From: Phreatobacter oligotrophus
GTDB taxonomy: Bacteria > Pseudomonadota > Alphaproteobacteria > Rhizobiales > Phreatobacteraceae
Assembly (NCBI RefSeq): GCF_003046185.1
Contig: NZ_PZZL01000012.1
Span: 1-57,005, forward strand
DNA: 57,005 nt
Direction: 5' to 3'
A program made the position numbers and the translations under genes. Shown here in pieces: positions 50,277 through 57,005 of this stretch (the stretch's first letter is position 1; each line of letters opens with the position of its first letter). The notes under the pieces were generated by a model that did not search any database, had not been told where the DNA came from, and saw only the letters and a program-made list of their open reading frames with translations.

Positions 50277-52166
50277 ATGCAGCGACCCATCCTTCCGCGC
50301 CGAACCCCGCGCCTGTCCCGCCGCACCGTCCTGACCCTGGCCGCCGGCGCGGCCGGCGCCGGCCTCCTCGGACCGCAGGCACTGCGCGCCCAGGCCGAGA
50401 CCGAGAGCCATGGCCTGTCCTCCTTCGGCGACCTCAAATACCCGGCCGACTTCCGCCATTTCGACTATGTGAACCCGCAGGCGCCCAAGGGCGGCACCTT
50501 CGTCCACACCGCGGCGAGCTGGGCCTTCAACCAGAACCCGACCACCTTCAACACGATGAACACGCTGGTGCTGCGCGGCGACGCGCCGCCCGGCCTCGAC
50601 GGCATTTTCGCGAGCCTCATGACCGGGTCGGGCGACGAGCCGGATTCCATGTACGGCCTCGTCGCCGAGCGCGTGCGGATGAGCGCCGACGGCCTCACCT
50701 ACCGCTTCACCATCCGCGACGTCGCGCGGTTCCATGACGGCACGCCGATCACCGCCGAGGATGTCGCCTGGTCCTTCCTGACGCTGAAGGAGAAGGGCCA
50801 CCCGCTGCTGCGCGTCGTGCTGCGCGACCTCGCCGGGGCCGAGGCGGAGAGCGCGAAGGTGGTGGTCATCCGCTTCGCGCCCGGCCGCTCGCGCTCGCTG
50901 CCGCTCACCGTCGCCGGCCTGCCGATCCTCTCGAAGGCCTGGTATGCGAACCGCGATTTCGAGGCCTCGACCATGGACGTTCCGCTGGGCTCGGCCGCCT
51001 ACAAGGTCGGGCGGTTCGAGGCCGGCCGCTTCATCGAATATGACCGTGTCAGGGACTGGTGGGGCGAGAAACTGCCCGTCGGGCTCGGCCAGAACAATTT
51101 CGACACCATCCGCCTCGAGTTCTTCCGCGACCGCGACGTCGCCTTCGAGGCCTTCAAGAGCCGCACCTATACGTTCCGCGAGGAGTTCACCTCGCGCGCC
51201 TGGGCGACGCAGTACGATTTCCCCGCCGCCAAGGACGGCCGCGTCGTCCGCCGCGAGATTGCCGACGAGACGCCGTCCGGCGCACAGGGCTGGTTCATCA
51301 ACACCCGCCGCGAGAAATTCGCCCATCCGAAGCTGCGCGAGGCGCTCGGCCTCGCCTTCGATTTCGAATGGACGAACAAGAACGTCATGTTCGACAGCTA
51401 CCGGCGCACCCATTCCTTCTTCCAGAACTCGCCGCTCATGGCGACCGGCGCGCCCTCGGCGGAGGAGCTGGCGGTGCTGGAGCCCTTCCGCGGCAAGGTG
51501 GCGGACGAGGTCTTCGGCGAGCCCTATGTGCCGCCGGTGTCGAACGGCTCGGGCCAGGACCGCAACCTGTTGCGGCAGGCCACCCAGCTCCTGCGCGAGG
51601 CCGGCTTTACGCTGCGCGACAACAAGCTCCTCGATGCCGCGGGCCGGCCCATGACGGTCGAGTTCCTCGATTTCGACAATTCGCTGGAGCGCCACACCCA
51701 GCCCTTCGTCGCCAACCTGCGCCGCCTCGGCATCGAGGCGAACATCCGCCGGGTGGATTCGGCCCAGTACCAGGCGCGGCTCAAGGACTACGATTTCGAC
51801 CTGACCATCCGCCGCTATTCGCTGTCGCTGACCCCGGGCGAGTCGCTGCGCACCTTCTTCGGCTCGCAGAGCGGCCGGCAGCCGGGCTCTCAGAACCTCG
51901 CGGGCATCGCCGACCCGGTCATCGACGCGCTGATCGACAAGATCCTCGCCGCCAACAGCCGCGCCGAGCTCACCGTGCTGTGCCGCTGCCTCGACCGGGT
52001 GCTGCGGTCGGGCCGCTACTGGGTGCCCAACTGGTACAAGCCGTCGAGCTGGCTGGCCTACTGGGACATGTTCGGCTTCCCCGAGACCAAGCCGCGCTAT
52101 GCCAAGGGTGTGCCCTCCACCTGGTGGTTCGACCCGGCCAAGGCTGCGCGGATCGAGCGGAGCTGA
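50277..52166 (+). CDS. YejA-like peptide ABC transporter binding protein, Tat-exported
   Basis: A 629-residue family 5 solute-binding protein. The N-terminus has a twin-arginine signal (LSRRTVLTLAAGAAGAGLLG). HGLSSFGDLKYPADFRHFDY followed by VNPQAPKGG is characteristic of the YejA group, which imports peptides such as microcin C or proline-rich peptides. AEDVAWSFLTLKEKGHP and GQGWF-type strand/ligand segments follow the family (here AQGWFINTRREKFAHPKLRE). AGGAGG sits ten bases before the ATG at 50277. The YejB/E/F membrane and ATPase genes are not in the window. Confidence 0.9.
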   Translation: MQRPILPRRTPRLSRRTVLTLAAGAAGAGLLGPQALRAQAETESHGLSSFGDLKYPADFRHFDYVNPQAPKGGTFVHTAASWAFNQNPTTFNTMNTLVLRGDAPPGLDGIFASLMTGSGDEPDSMYGLVAERVRMSADGLTYRFTIRDVARFHDGTPITAEDVAWSFLTLKEKGHPLLRVVLRDLAGAEAESAKVVVIRFAPGRSRSLPLTVAGLPILSKAWYANRDFEASTMDVPLGSAAYKVGRFEAGRFIEYDRVRDWWGEKLPVGLGQNNFDTIRLEFFRDRDVAFEAFKSRTYTFREEFTSRAWATQYDFPAAKDGRVVRREIADETPSGAQGWFINTRREKFAHPKLREALGLAFDFEWTNKNVMFDSYRRTHSFFQNSPLMATGAPSAEELAVLEPFRGKVADEVFGEPYVPPVSNGSGQDRNLLRQATQLLREAGFTLRDNKLLDAAGRPMTVEFLDFDNSLERHTQPFVANLRRLGIEANIRRVDSAQYQARLKDYDFDLTIRRYSLSLTPGESLRTFFGSQSGRQPGSQNLAGIADPVIDALIDKILAANSRAELTVLCRCLDRVLRSGRYWVPNWYKPSSWLAYWDMFGFPETKPRYAKGVPSTWWFDPAKAARIERS

Positions 52167-52246
52167 TCTGCGCCACTCGCCCCAGAGTTGCAAACCGCTC
52201 TGGTTTGGGCTTATCGACCCTGCATGGACAGAGGGCATGCCGCCGC

Positions 52247-52483
52247 GTGATCGGGTTCTTGCGACACCAGTTGCGCCGGGGACGACGATGGCTGCGGCGC
52301 CGTCGCGTGCTGTCGATGCGGATGGCACGGCTGGAGGCGGAGGTCGAGCACCTGCGCCACGGGCTCGACGCCACCAGCGCCCTGTATGAGCGCCGGATCG
52401 ACCAGCTGACCGCCCGGCTTGCCGAGATGGAGGCCCGCGCGGCAGCCGATGGCGGTGGCGAGGCCCGTATGGCGCGGCAATGA
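52247..52483 (+). CDS. Small basic coiled-coil protein, possible
   Basis: About 78 residues from GTG 52247: an Arg-rich start (LRHQLRRGRRWLRRRRVL), then a coiled coil (MARLEAEVEHLRHGLDATSA, LYERRIDQLTARLAEMEARA) with Leu/Ile heptad spacing. The stop overlaps the next glycosyltransferase start (ATGA), which supports its being translated. A shorter form from ATG 52316 (55 residues) is possible. Function unknown; it may be a linker or scaffold for the glycosyltransferases. Confidence 0.5.
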   Translation: MIGFLRHQLRRGRRWLRRRRVLSMRMARLEAEVEHLRHGLDATSALYERRIDQLTARLAEMEARAAADGGGEARMARQ

Positions 52484-53685
52484 CCGTCGTCCAGCTGGCG
52501 AATTTTCCGCTTCGGGAGATCGTCACCGGCGGCCAGATCCGCGTTGACCGCCTCGGCAGCCTGATCGACCGACTGGGCGGGGATCGCCGGCCGGTCTGCG
52601 TGACGCCCCACCGCGACGATGTCGGCGCTGACGACATCGCCCTGGATCCCGATGCGGACCTCTGGGTGATGGCCGATCCCCAGGCCTTCGAGCTGCGCCT
52701 GGCGGATGCCGTGCGGCGCGACCCGGCCTTGCGCCAGAGGCTCGCCGCCCGCCTGCACATGCTGGCGCCGGATATCCTCTGGTGCGAGCAGCCCTTCCTC
52801 TGGCCGCTGGTCGCCTCCGTCGCAGAGGATCGCGCGACCCGGGTCGTCTACAGCGGTCACAATGTCGAATGGCGCGCCCGCCGCGACCTCCTCACCCGCC
52901 TCGGCCGGACCGCTCCGGCCGTCGTCGAGCAGCTGGCACGGATGGAGCGCGCCCTCATCGCCCGCGCCGATCTGGTCATCGCCTGCTGCGAGGCCGATGC
53001 GGCGGGCTATGCCGCCATGGGCGCGACCGCCATCGTGCAGGTGCCGAACGGCGCCGATCCGCCGGTCGTGGAGGACGACAGCGACGCCGCGGCGCTGGCA
53101 CGGCTGCGGGCCCGGCTTGACCCTGCCCGTCCGGTCCTCGCCTTCATCGGCGCCCACTACCAGCCCAACTGGATCGGCCTGCGCGACCTCGTGGTCACGC
53201 CCATGCGGCCCGGCGGGCCGCTCGCCGGCTTCCAGCTCCTGATCATGGGCGAGGTCTGCCGCCTCTATGCCGACTGGCTGCGGCAGACGGGCTGCACGAT
53301 GCCTAACGTCCACGCCCTCGGCCGCGTCGATGCGGCGACACGGAGCGCGGCCTTCCGCCTCGCGGATGGAGTGGTGCTCCCCCTCACCACCGGCGGCGGA
53401 ACCAATCTGAAGACCGCCGAGGCCCTGCTCGGACCGAGCGAGGTGGTGGGCACGCCCATCGCCTTCCGCGGCCATGAGGAGCGGACAGGCGCGCCGGGGG
53501 TCCATTGCGTCCCGCCGGACGCCTTCGCCGCGCGACTGGCGGCGCTCGACCTCTCCGACCGCGCCGCGATCCGCGCCCGGGCCGCGACGCGCCGGCCGCA
53601 GGTCGTCGCCTGCAGTTGGGACGCCGTGCTGGCTGCAGCCGCGGCGGAGCCGCTGATCACCGCGGTGCTGCGGGGCGGACGATGA
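52480..53685 (+). CDS. Glycosyltransferase (GT-B, group 1-like)
   Basis: A 401-residue GT-B fold glycosyltransferase. The acceptor half includes ILWCEQPFLWPLVASVAED and [20 protein letters not shown]. The nucleotide-sugar half has VLAFIGAHYQPNWIGLRDLV near residue 218 and LPLTTGGGTNLKTAEALLGP near 302, which replaces the usual E-x7-E loop of GT4. It is coupled at both ends: ATGA with the small gene before and ATGA with the second glycosyltransferase after. Substrates unknown; extracellular polysaccharide or protein glycosylation is likely. Confidence 0.82.
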   Translation: MTVVQLANFPLREIVTGGQIRVDRLGSLIDRLGGDRRPVCVTPHRDDVGADDIALDPDADLWVMADPQAFELRLADAVRRDPALRQRLAARLHMLAPDILWCEQPFLWPLVASVAEDRATRVVYSGHNVEWRARRDLLTRLGRTAPAVVEQLARMERALIARADLVIACCEADAAGYAAMGATAIVQVPNGADPPVVEDDSDAAALARLRARLDPARPVLAFIGAHYQPNWIGLRDLVVTPMRPGGPLAGFQLLIMGEVCRLYADWLRQTGCTMPNVHALGRVDAATRSAAFRLADGVVLPLTTGGGTNLKTAEALLGPSEVVGTPIAFRGHEERTGAPGVHCVPPDAFAARLAALDLSDRAAIRARAATRRPQVVACSWDAVLAAAAAEPLITAVLRGGR

Positions 53686-54905
53686 GGCTGCATCTCATCT
53701 CCCCCGTGCCACCGGCCCCCACCGGAACGGCCGACTATCTGCGCCAGCTCGTCGATGAGCTGATCACCGCGCGCGGACCGGATGTCGTGTCACGGCTCGT
53801 GCTGTGGGACGAGGTCGGCCCGGACCATCCCGGCCTGATGACCCGCGCCGGACCGCTGCCCGTGCAGCCCGCGGACGGCCTCGGCGCGAGGGCCATGGCG
53901 CCGGGCGACCTCGCCGTGGTTTTCCTCGCGGCCAACATGTTCCATGGCTGGATCTGGGGGGCCCTCGCCCGCGGCCTGCCCGTGCCGGTCATCGCCGTCA
54001 TCCACGACCTCAGCGCCTATCCGCTGATCCGGCGCCTCTCCCGCGCGGGGCTGCACGGACTTGGGCCCGCCGACGAGCAGGCGGCCCTGATGGAGGAGCA
54101 TGGCGCGGGAGCGGCGCGGCTCATCGCCGGCTTCGATGCCCTGCCGCAAACCGCGCGCTACTTCGTCCTCGGGCTCGGGCTCGCCACGCGGCAGGCCTCC
54201 GGCCTCATCGTCCATTCCCACTATGCGAAACTGCGGCTCGAAACGGAGCGGATCGCCGGCAAGCCCTTGCCGCCGGTGCGCGTGGCGCGCCACCCCGCGC
54301 CCTTCGGTGCCGTGCCCCCGCACGTGCCGGAGCGCGAGGCTGGTGCGCCGTTCACCGTGGGGTCGGTCGGCTTCTTCAATCCCACCAAGCGGAACGACGT
54401 GCTGATCGACGCCTTCGCCGCCTTCCTGCGCGGCCTGCCCGCGGCCGAGCGGTCAGCGGCGCGGCTGGTCTTCGTCGGCGCCATCGACGAGGACCAGCGC
54501 GGTGCCGCCACGGCCCATGCCACCGCCGCAGGCATCGGCGACCGGGTGACCTTCACCGGCTATGTCGACGAGGACGCGCTGACCGCCTGGCAGCAGCGGC
54601 TCGACCTGCAGGTGAACCTGCGCTTCCCCTCCTGCGGCGAGACCTCCGGCACGCTCGCCCGCGCCCAGGCGCTCGGCATTCCGGTGGTGGTCTCCGACTT
54701 CGCGGCCTTCCGCGAGGAGGCGGCGCTGGCGCATCTGCCGGTGGACCCGCCGGAGGAGTTCGAGGCGCTGCTGGCGGTGATCCGCGCCCGCCATGCCGAC
54801 TGGCGGGAAGGCCGCCCGGCGCCGGTGCCGCGCCGGGCTTCCACCGTGCCGGAACCGGGGAGCTTCGACGCGGTGCTGGCCGCCTTCGAGCGCGACCTCT
54901 CCTGA
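53682..54905 (+). CDS. Glycosyltransferase family 4
   Basis: A 407-residue GT4-like enzyme. It begins MRLHLISPVPPAPTGTADYL, the typical N-terminal loop. AVIHDLSAYPLIRR and LIVHSHYAKLRLETERIAG follow; the C-terminal Rossmann domain has TVGSVGFFNPTKRNDVLIDA near residue 223, RVTFTGYVDEDALTAWQQRL and LNLRFP-like VNLRFPSCGETSGTLARAQA near 312, where E-x7-E-type residues bind the sugar nucleotide. It overlaps the preceding glycosyltransferase stop, so the two are made together and probably act in series. Confidence 0.88.
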   Translation: MRLHLISPVPPAPTGTADYLRQLVDELITARGPDVVSRLVLWDEVGPDHPGLMTRAGPLPVQPADGLGARAMAPGDLAVVFLAANMFHGWIWGALARGLPVPVIAVIHDLSAYPLIRRLSRAGLHGLGPADEQAALMEEHGAGAARLIAGFDALPQTARYFVLGLGLATRQASGLIVHSHYAKLRLETERIAGKPLPPVRVARHPAPFGAVPPHVPEREAGAPFTVGSVGFFNPTKRNDVLIDAFAAFLRGLPAAERSAARLVFVGAIDEDQRGAATAHATAAGIGDRVTFTGYVDEDALTAWQQRLDLQVNLRFPSCGETSGTLARAQALGIPVVVSDFAAFREEAALAHLPVDPPEEFEALLAVIRARHADWREGRPAPVPRRASTVPEPGSFDAVLAAFERDLS

Positions 54906-54909
54906 GCCG

Positions 54910-56115
54910 TCAGCGGCTGGGGGTGGGGACCGCCTCGCGCCTCGCCACCAGCAGGACCAGCGTGCCGACCACCGCCGACAGGATCGACCCGGCGAGGACG
55001 CCGACCTTCACCTGGTCCTGCAGCACGGCGCTGGACGGGAAGGCGAGCAGGCCGATGAACAGGCTCATGGTGAAGCCGATGCCGCAGAGCAGGGCGACGC
55101 CATAGACCTGCGGCCAGGTGGCATGCTCCGGTCGGTCGGCCCAGCCGAGGCGAACCGCCGCCCAGGTCGTGCCGAAGACGCCGATCTGCTTGCCGACGAA
55201 GAGGCCGGCGGCAATGCCGAGCGGCAGCGGCGCCAGCAGCGAGGCGAGCGAGAAGCCGGCCAGCGAAACGCCGGCATTGGCGAAGCCGAAGATCGGCACG
55301 ATGGCGAAGGCCACCCAGGGCTGGATGGCATGTTCCAGCGTGTGCAGCGGCGAATGATCGTCGCCGCGGCCATCGGCGCCGCGCAGGGGGATGGTGAGCG
55401 CCAGCGCCACGCCGGCCAGCGTCGCATGGACGCCGGACTTCAGCACCAGCACCCAGAGGACGGCGCCGAGCAGCAGGTAGGGCAGGAGGGAGCGCACATT
55501 CATGCGGTTCAGCACCGCGAGGATGGCGAGAACGCCAATGGCGCCGGCGAGCCAGGCCATGGAGAGATTGGCCGTGTAGAAGGCGGCGATGATCATGACC
55601 GCGCCGAGATCGTCGATGATGGCGAGCGCGGTGAGGAAGATCTTGAGCGAGACCGGCACGCGGTTGCCGAGGAGCGCCAGCACGCCGAGGGCGAAGGCGA
55701 TGTCGGTGGCGGTCGGAATGGCCCAGCCGCGCATGGTCTCAGGCGTCGCGAGATTGAAGGCGACGAAGAACAGCGCCGGCACCGCCATGCCGCCCGCGGC
55801 GGCGACGCCCGGCAGGATGCGGCGCGGCCAGGTGGAGAGCTGGCCGTCGAGGAACTCGCGCTTGATCTCAAGGCCGACCAGCAGGAAGAACACGGCCATC
55901 AGGAGGTCGTTGATCCAGTGGAGCAGGCTCAACGGGCCGATATAGGTCTTCAGCGCGGCGAAATAGGCGGGGGCGAGCGCGGAATTCGCCACGACCATGG
56001 CCAGCGCCGCGGCCACCATGAGCACGATGCCGCCTGCGGCCGAACTCTCAACGAAGGCGCGCAGGGTCGAGCGGAAACGGGTCCGCGGGGATGTGACGGT
56101 ATGGTCGGCGGGCAC
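54910..56115 (-). CDS. nhaA: Na+/H+ antiporter NhaA
   Basis: A 401-residue NhaA, which exchanges two protons for one sodium in the inner membrane. The ion-binding Asp pair is Asp168/Asp169 in [20 protein letters not shown], and the unwound-helix region [20 protein letters not shown] is present. [19 protein letters not shown] and [10 protein letters not shown] are further signatures. The start is GTG 56115, with GAGGAG about nine bases before it; an in-frame extension to 56184 does not fit the family. It is convergent with the second glycosyltransferase, ending five bases away. Confidence 0.94.
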   Translation of the reverse strand: MPADHTVTSPRTRFRSTLRAFVESSAAGGIVLMVAAALAMVVANSALAPAYFAALKTYIGPLSLLHWINDLLMAVFFLLVGLEIKREFLDGQLSTWPRRILPGVAAAGGMAVPALFFVAFNLATPETMRGWAIPTATDIAFALGVLALLGNRVPVSLKIFLTALAIIDDLGAVMIIAAFYTANLSMAWLAGAIGVLAILAVLNRMNVRSLLPYLLLGAVLWVLVLKSGVHATLAGVALALTIPLRGADGRGDDHSPLHTLEHAIQPWVAFAIVPIFGFANAGVSLAGFSLASLLAPLPLGIAAGLFVGKQIGVFGTTWAAVRLGWADRPEHATWPQVYGVALLCGIGFTMSLFIGLLAFPSSAVLQDQVKVGVLAGSILSAVVGTLVLLVARREAVPTPSR

Positions 56116-56395
56116 GGGCTGCGCTCCTCGTGTCGGGTTCGGTTCAGGTCTCCGTTTCGGGGCTGATCCCGGCGCACGCAGCACACGCCTCAGGGGCGAA
56201 GGTTAGGATTTCCGCCACGACGGATCAACCCGCGACGGGGCGTAAGGTGCCGGTGGCACGGTGTCGCGTGGGCGGTCGATTTGTTTTTTCGGATGGTACC
56301 GACGCTATTCTAGGTTGCGCAACCACAGATACCTCCGCAGGCTGTCCGGAGTTGGACAAATTGGTTGTGATCAACCTGCCCGCACGGAGTATTGA
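56116..56395. other. Intergenic region at the start of lower-GC DNA
   Basis: These 280 bases separate divergent genes and mark a drop in GC content. TTTGTTTTTTCGG (around 56281) and nearby A+T-rich stretches are unlike the rest of the window. It should carry the nhaA promoter near its left end and that of the next gene near its right end, but I see no clear hexamer pair. GGAG at 56386-56389 is the ribosome site of the next gene. Confidence 0.4.
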
Positions 56396-56926
56396 ATGGG
56401 AAATAAAGAGGCACTGGCTGACGATGTCTACTTCATCCTCAAAGAGTGTGCTCGCATCGCGAGCCTGCCTTACGACGCCCGTCCAGCGATGTCGCTTTGG
56501 GCTACGTTACCCCACCCAAGTGGCCGCGGCGATCTAGAGTGCGGTGATGAAGCGTGGGAGAGGATCGAAGGCTTGGCTGCTGCTGCCGGCGCTCTGCCGC
56601 AGGTGCGTGGCCGTGTATCCCAACAGAGCCTTATCCTATCCACCAAGCGCGAGCTAGTAGAGAGGTTCTTGAAGCGAAAGCGGCCAATCGATGCGCGAGA
56701 AATTGACAAGCTGCTGAGCGCGGTAGCTAAAGGTGCAAAAAGGAAGTGTTCAACGCTTGTGCACTTTATTCCCTGCCACCTGATGGCATCGGAAGAGCCC
56801 GACCAATTCGACTTGGGACCGGTGAAATTTCGGAGGCGGTCAGCGCTTAGGCAGGCGCTTCGCGAAGTATGTGGGGGCAGGCGTTTGGCGGATGAGCAGA
56901 CCGGGACGAGTGTTGTAGCCCCTTAA
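56396..56926 (+). pseudogene. Unrecognised gene apparently truncated by an IS3-family element
   Basis: The open frame codes for 176 residues, starting MGNKEALADDVYFILKECAR, with a good GGAG six bases before the ATG. Lys/Arg-rich helices (TKRELVERFLKRKRPIDARE) are followed by CSTLVHFIPCHLMASEEPDQ and FDLGPVKFRRR, where it looks set to continue. Native sequence seems to end near residue 158 (base 56869); the last 19 residues are read from the IS end and the stop overlaps the transposase stop. Lower GC and more A/T-ending codons than neighbours point to horizontal transfer. Family not recognised. Confidence 0.6.
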
Positions 56927-57005
56927 TTATCGGACGCGATCGCCACCGTAGTTTCGTTTGCTCGTGATGCGATGAACTCGCGCGGGGAACGGTAGCCCAG
57001 CGCTC
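56870..57005 (-). mobile_element. IS3-family insertion sequence, one end only
   Basis: The right edge holds the 3' end of an IS3-type element on the minus strand: the transposase C-terminus plus about 53 bases to a likely outer end at TGTGGGGGCAGGCG (56870 onward), which has the 5'-TG start typical of IS3-family terminal repeats. The other end lies outside the window, so target duplication and exact repeat length cannot be checked. Confidence 0.65.
56923..57003 (-). CDS. IS3-family transposase (OrfB), C-terminal end
   Basis: Translating the minus strand from the window edge gives ALGYRSPREFIASRANETTV and then AIASDN before TAA. ALGYRSPREF is the well-known C-terminal signature of IS3-family DDE transposases. 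Only the last 26 residues are present, so the catalytic DDE residues cannot be assessed. Confidence 0.8.
   Translation of the reverse strand, partial: ALGYRSPREFIASRANETTVAIASDN

Noticed and set aside
50259-52760. 833-codon antisense frame opposite the YejA-like gene
   Set aside because: Spans the binding-protein gene and the small ORF; no coherent domains and no ribosome site.
56130-56537. 135-codon frame before the truncated right-edge gene
   Set aside because: No ribosome site or recognisable sequence, and it overlaps the better-supported gene at 56396 in another frame.

Overview
The window is GC-rich (roughly 70% by eye) and almost fully coding. It looks like an alphaproteobacterial chromosome segment, most likely order Hyphomicrobiales (Rhizobiales). 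Supporting signs are a DivL-type kinase with Tyr in place of the phospho-acceptor His, a PdhS/PleC-type kinase, a tRNA-His without an encoded G-1 and with A73, an Aap-type amino-acid transporter, phasins, a TsaE-AmgK fusion followed by MurU, and an hpf-ptsN pair. The genus cannot be fixed from this sequence alone.

Layout, left to right. 1-4.1 kb: tail of an aldehyde dehydrogenase, a flavin-binding split-barrel protein, a small secreted protein, tRNA-His, two phasins and a voltage-gated-type cation channel with an Asp-Asp-Trp selectivity filter. 4.3-8.7 kb: a very large PdhS-like histidine kinase and a VapBC toxin-antitoxin pair. 8.8-20.3 kb: trpS, an aapJQM-like transporter lacking its ATPase gene, a class III CoA-transferase, a nucleoside deaminase overlapping a nucleoside ABC transporter (ATPase plus two permeases, no binding protein), then hpf and ptsN with a near-perfect sigma-54 promoter before ptsN. 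20.4-28.2 kb: a TPR protein, a membrane protein overlapping mutS tail to tail, an IclR regulator with a palindromic operator candidate, and a translationally coupled amidotransferase/CFA-synthase-like pair. 28.3-40.6 kb: lepA, a universal stress protein, a Tat-exported hydrolase, an Nfu scaffold, tsaB-rimI, divL-(tsaE-amgK)-murU, rbfA-truB and tRNA-Leu(CAG). 40.7-45.8 kb: small exported proteins, a PilZ protein, a Tim44-like protein, mltA, an Smr protein and a secreted RNase T2. 46.6-56.1 kb: a homodimeric 2-oxo-acid dehydrogenase E1 divergent from an Lrp regulator, a YejA-like peptide-binding protein, two glycosyltransferases and nhaA. The last 0.9 kb has lower GC: an unrecognised gene that appears to be cut by the end of an IS3-family element running off the window.

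A composite palindromic repeat occurs three times (14.7, 24.6 and 46.1 kb), always between genes. Each copy has two 39-42 bp arms in inverted orientation, and each arm contains its own hairpin.

Most of the window is ordinary chromosomal housekeeping. The points most worth a second look are the DDW-filter channel, the sigma-54 promoter before ptsN, the DivL/PdhS pair of CtrA-network kinases, the inverted-repeat family, the IclR-controlled amidotransferase/methyltransferase pair, and the IS junction at the right edge. No CRISPR array, rRNA operon or prophage was seen, and I found no clearly new multi-gene system.
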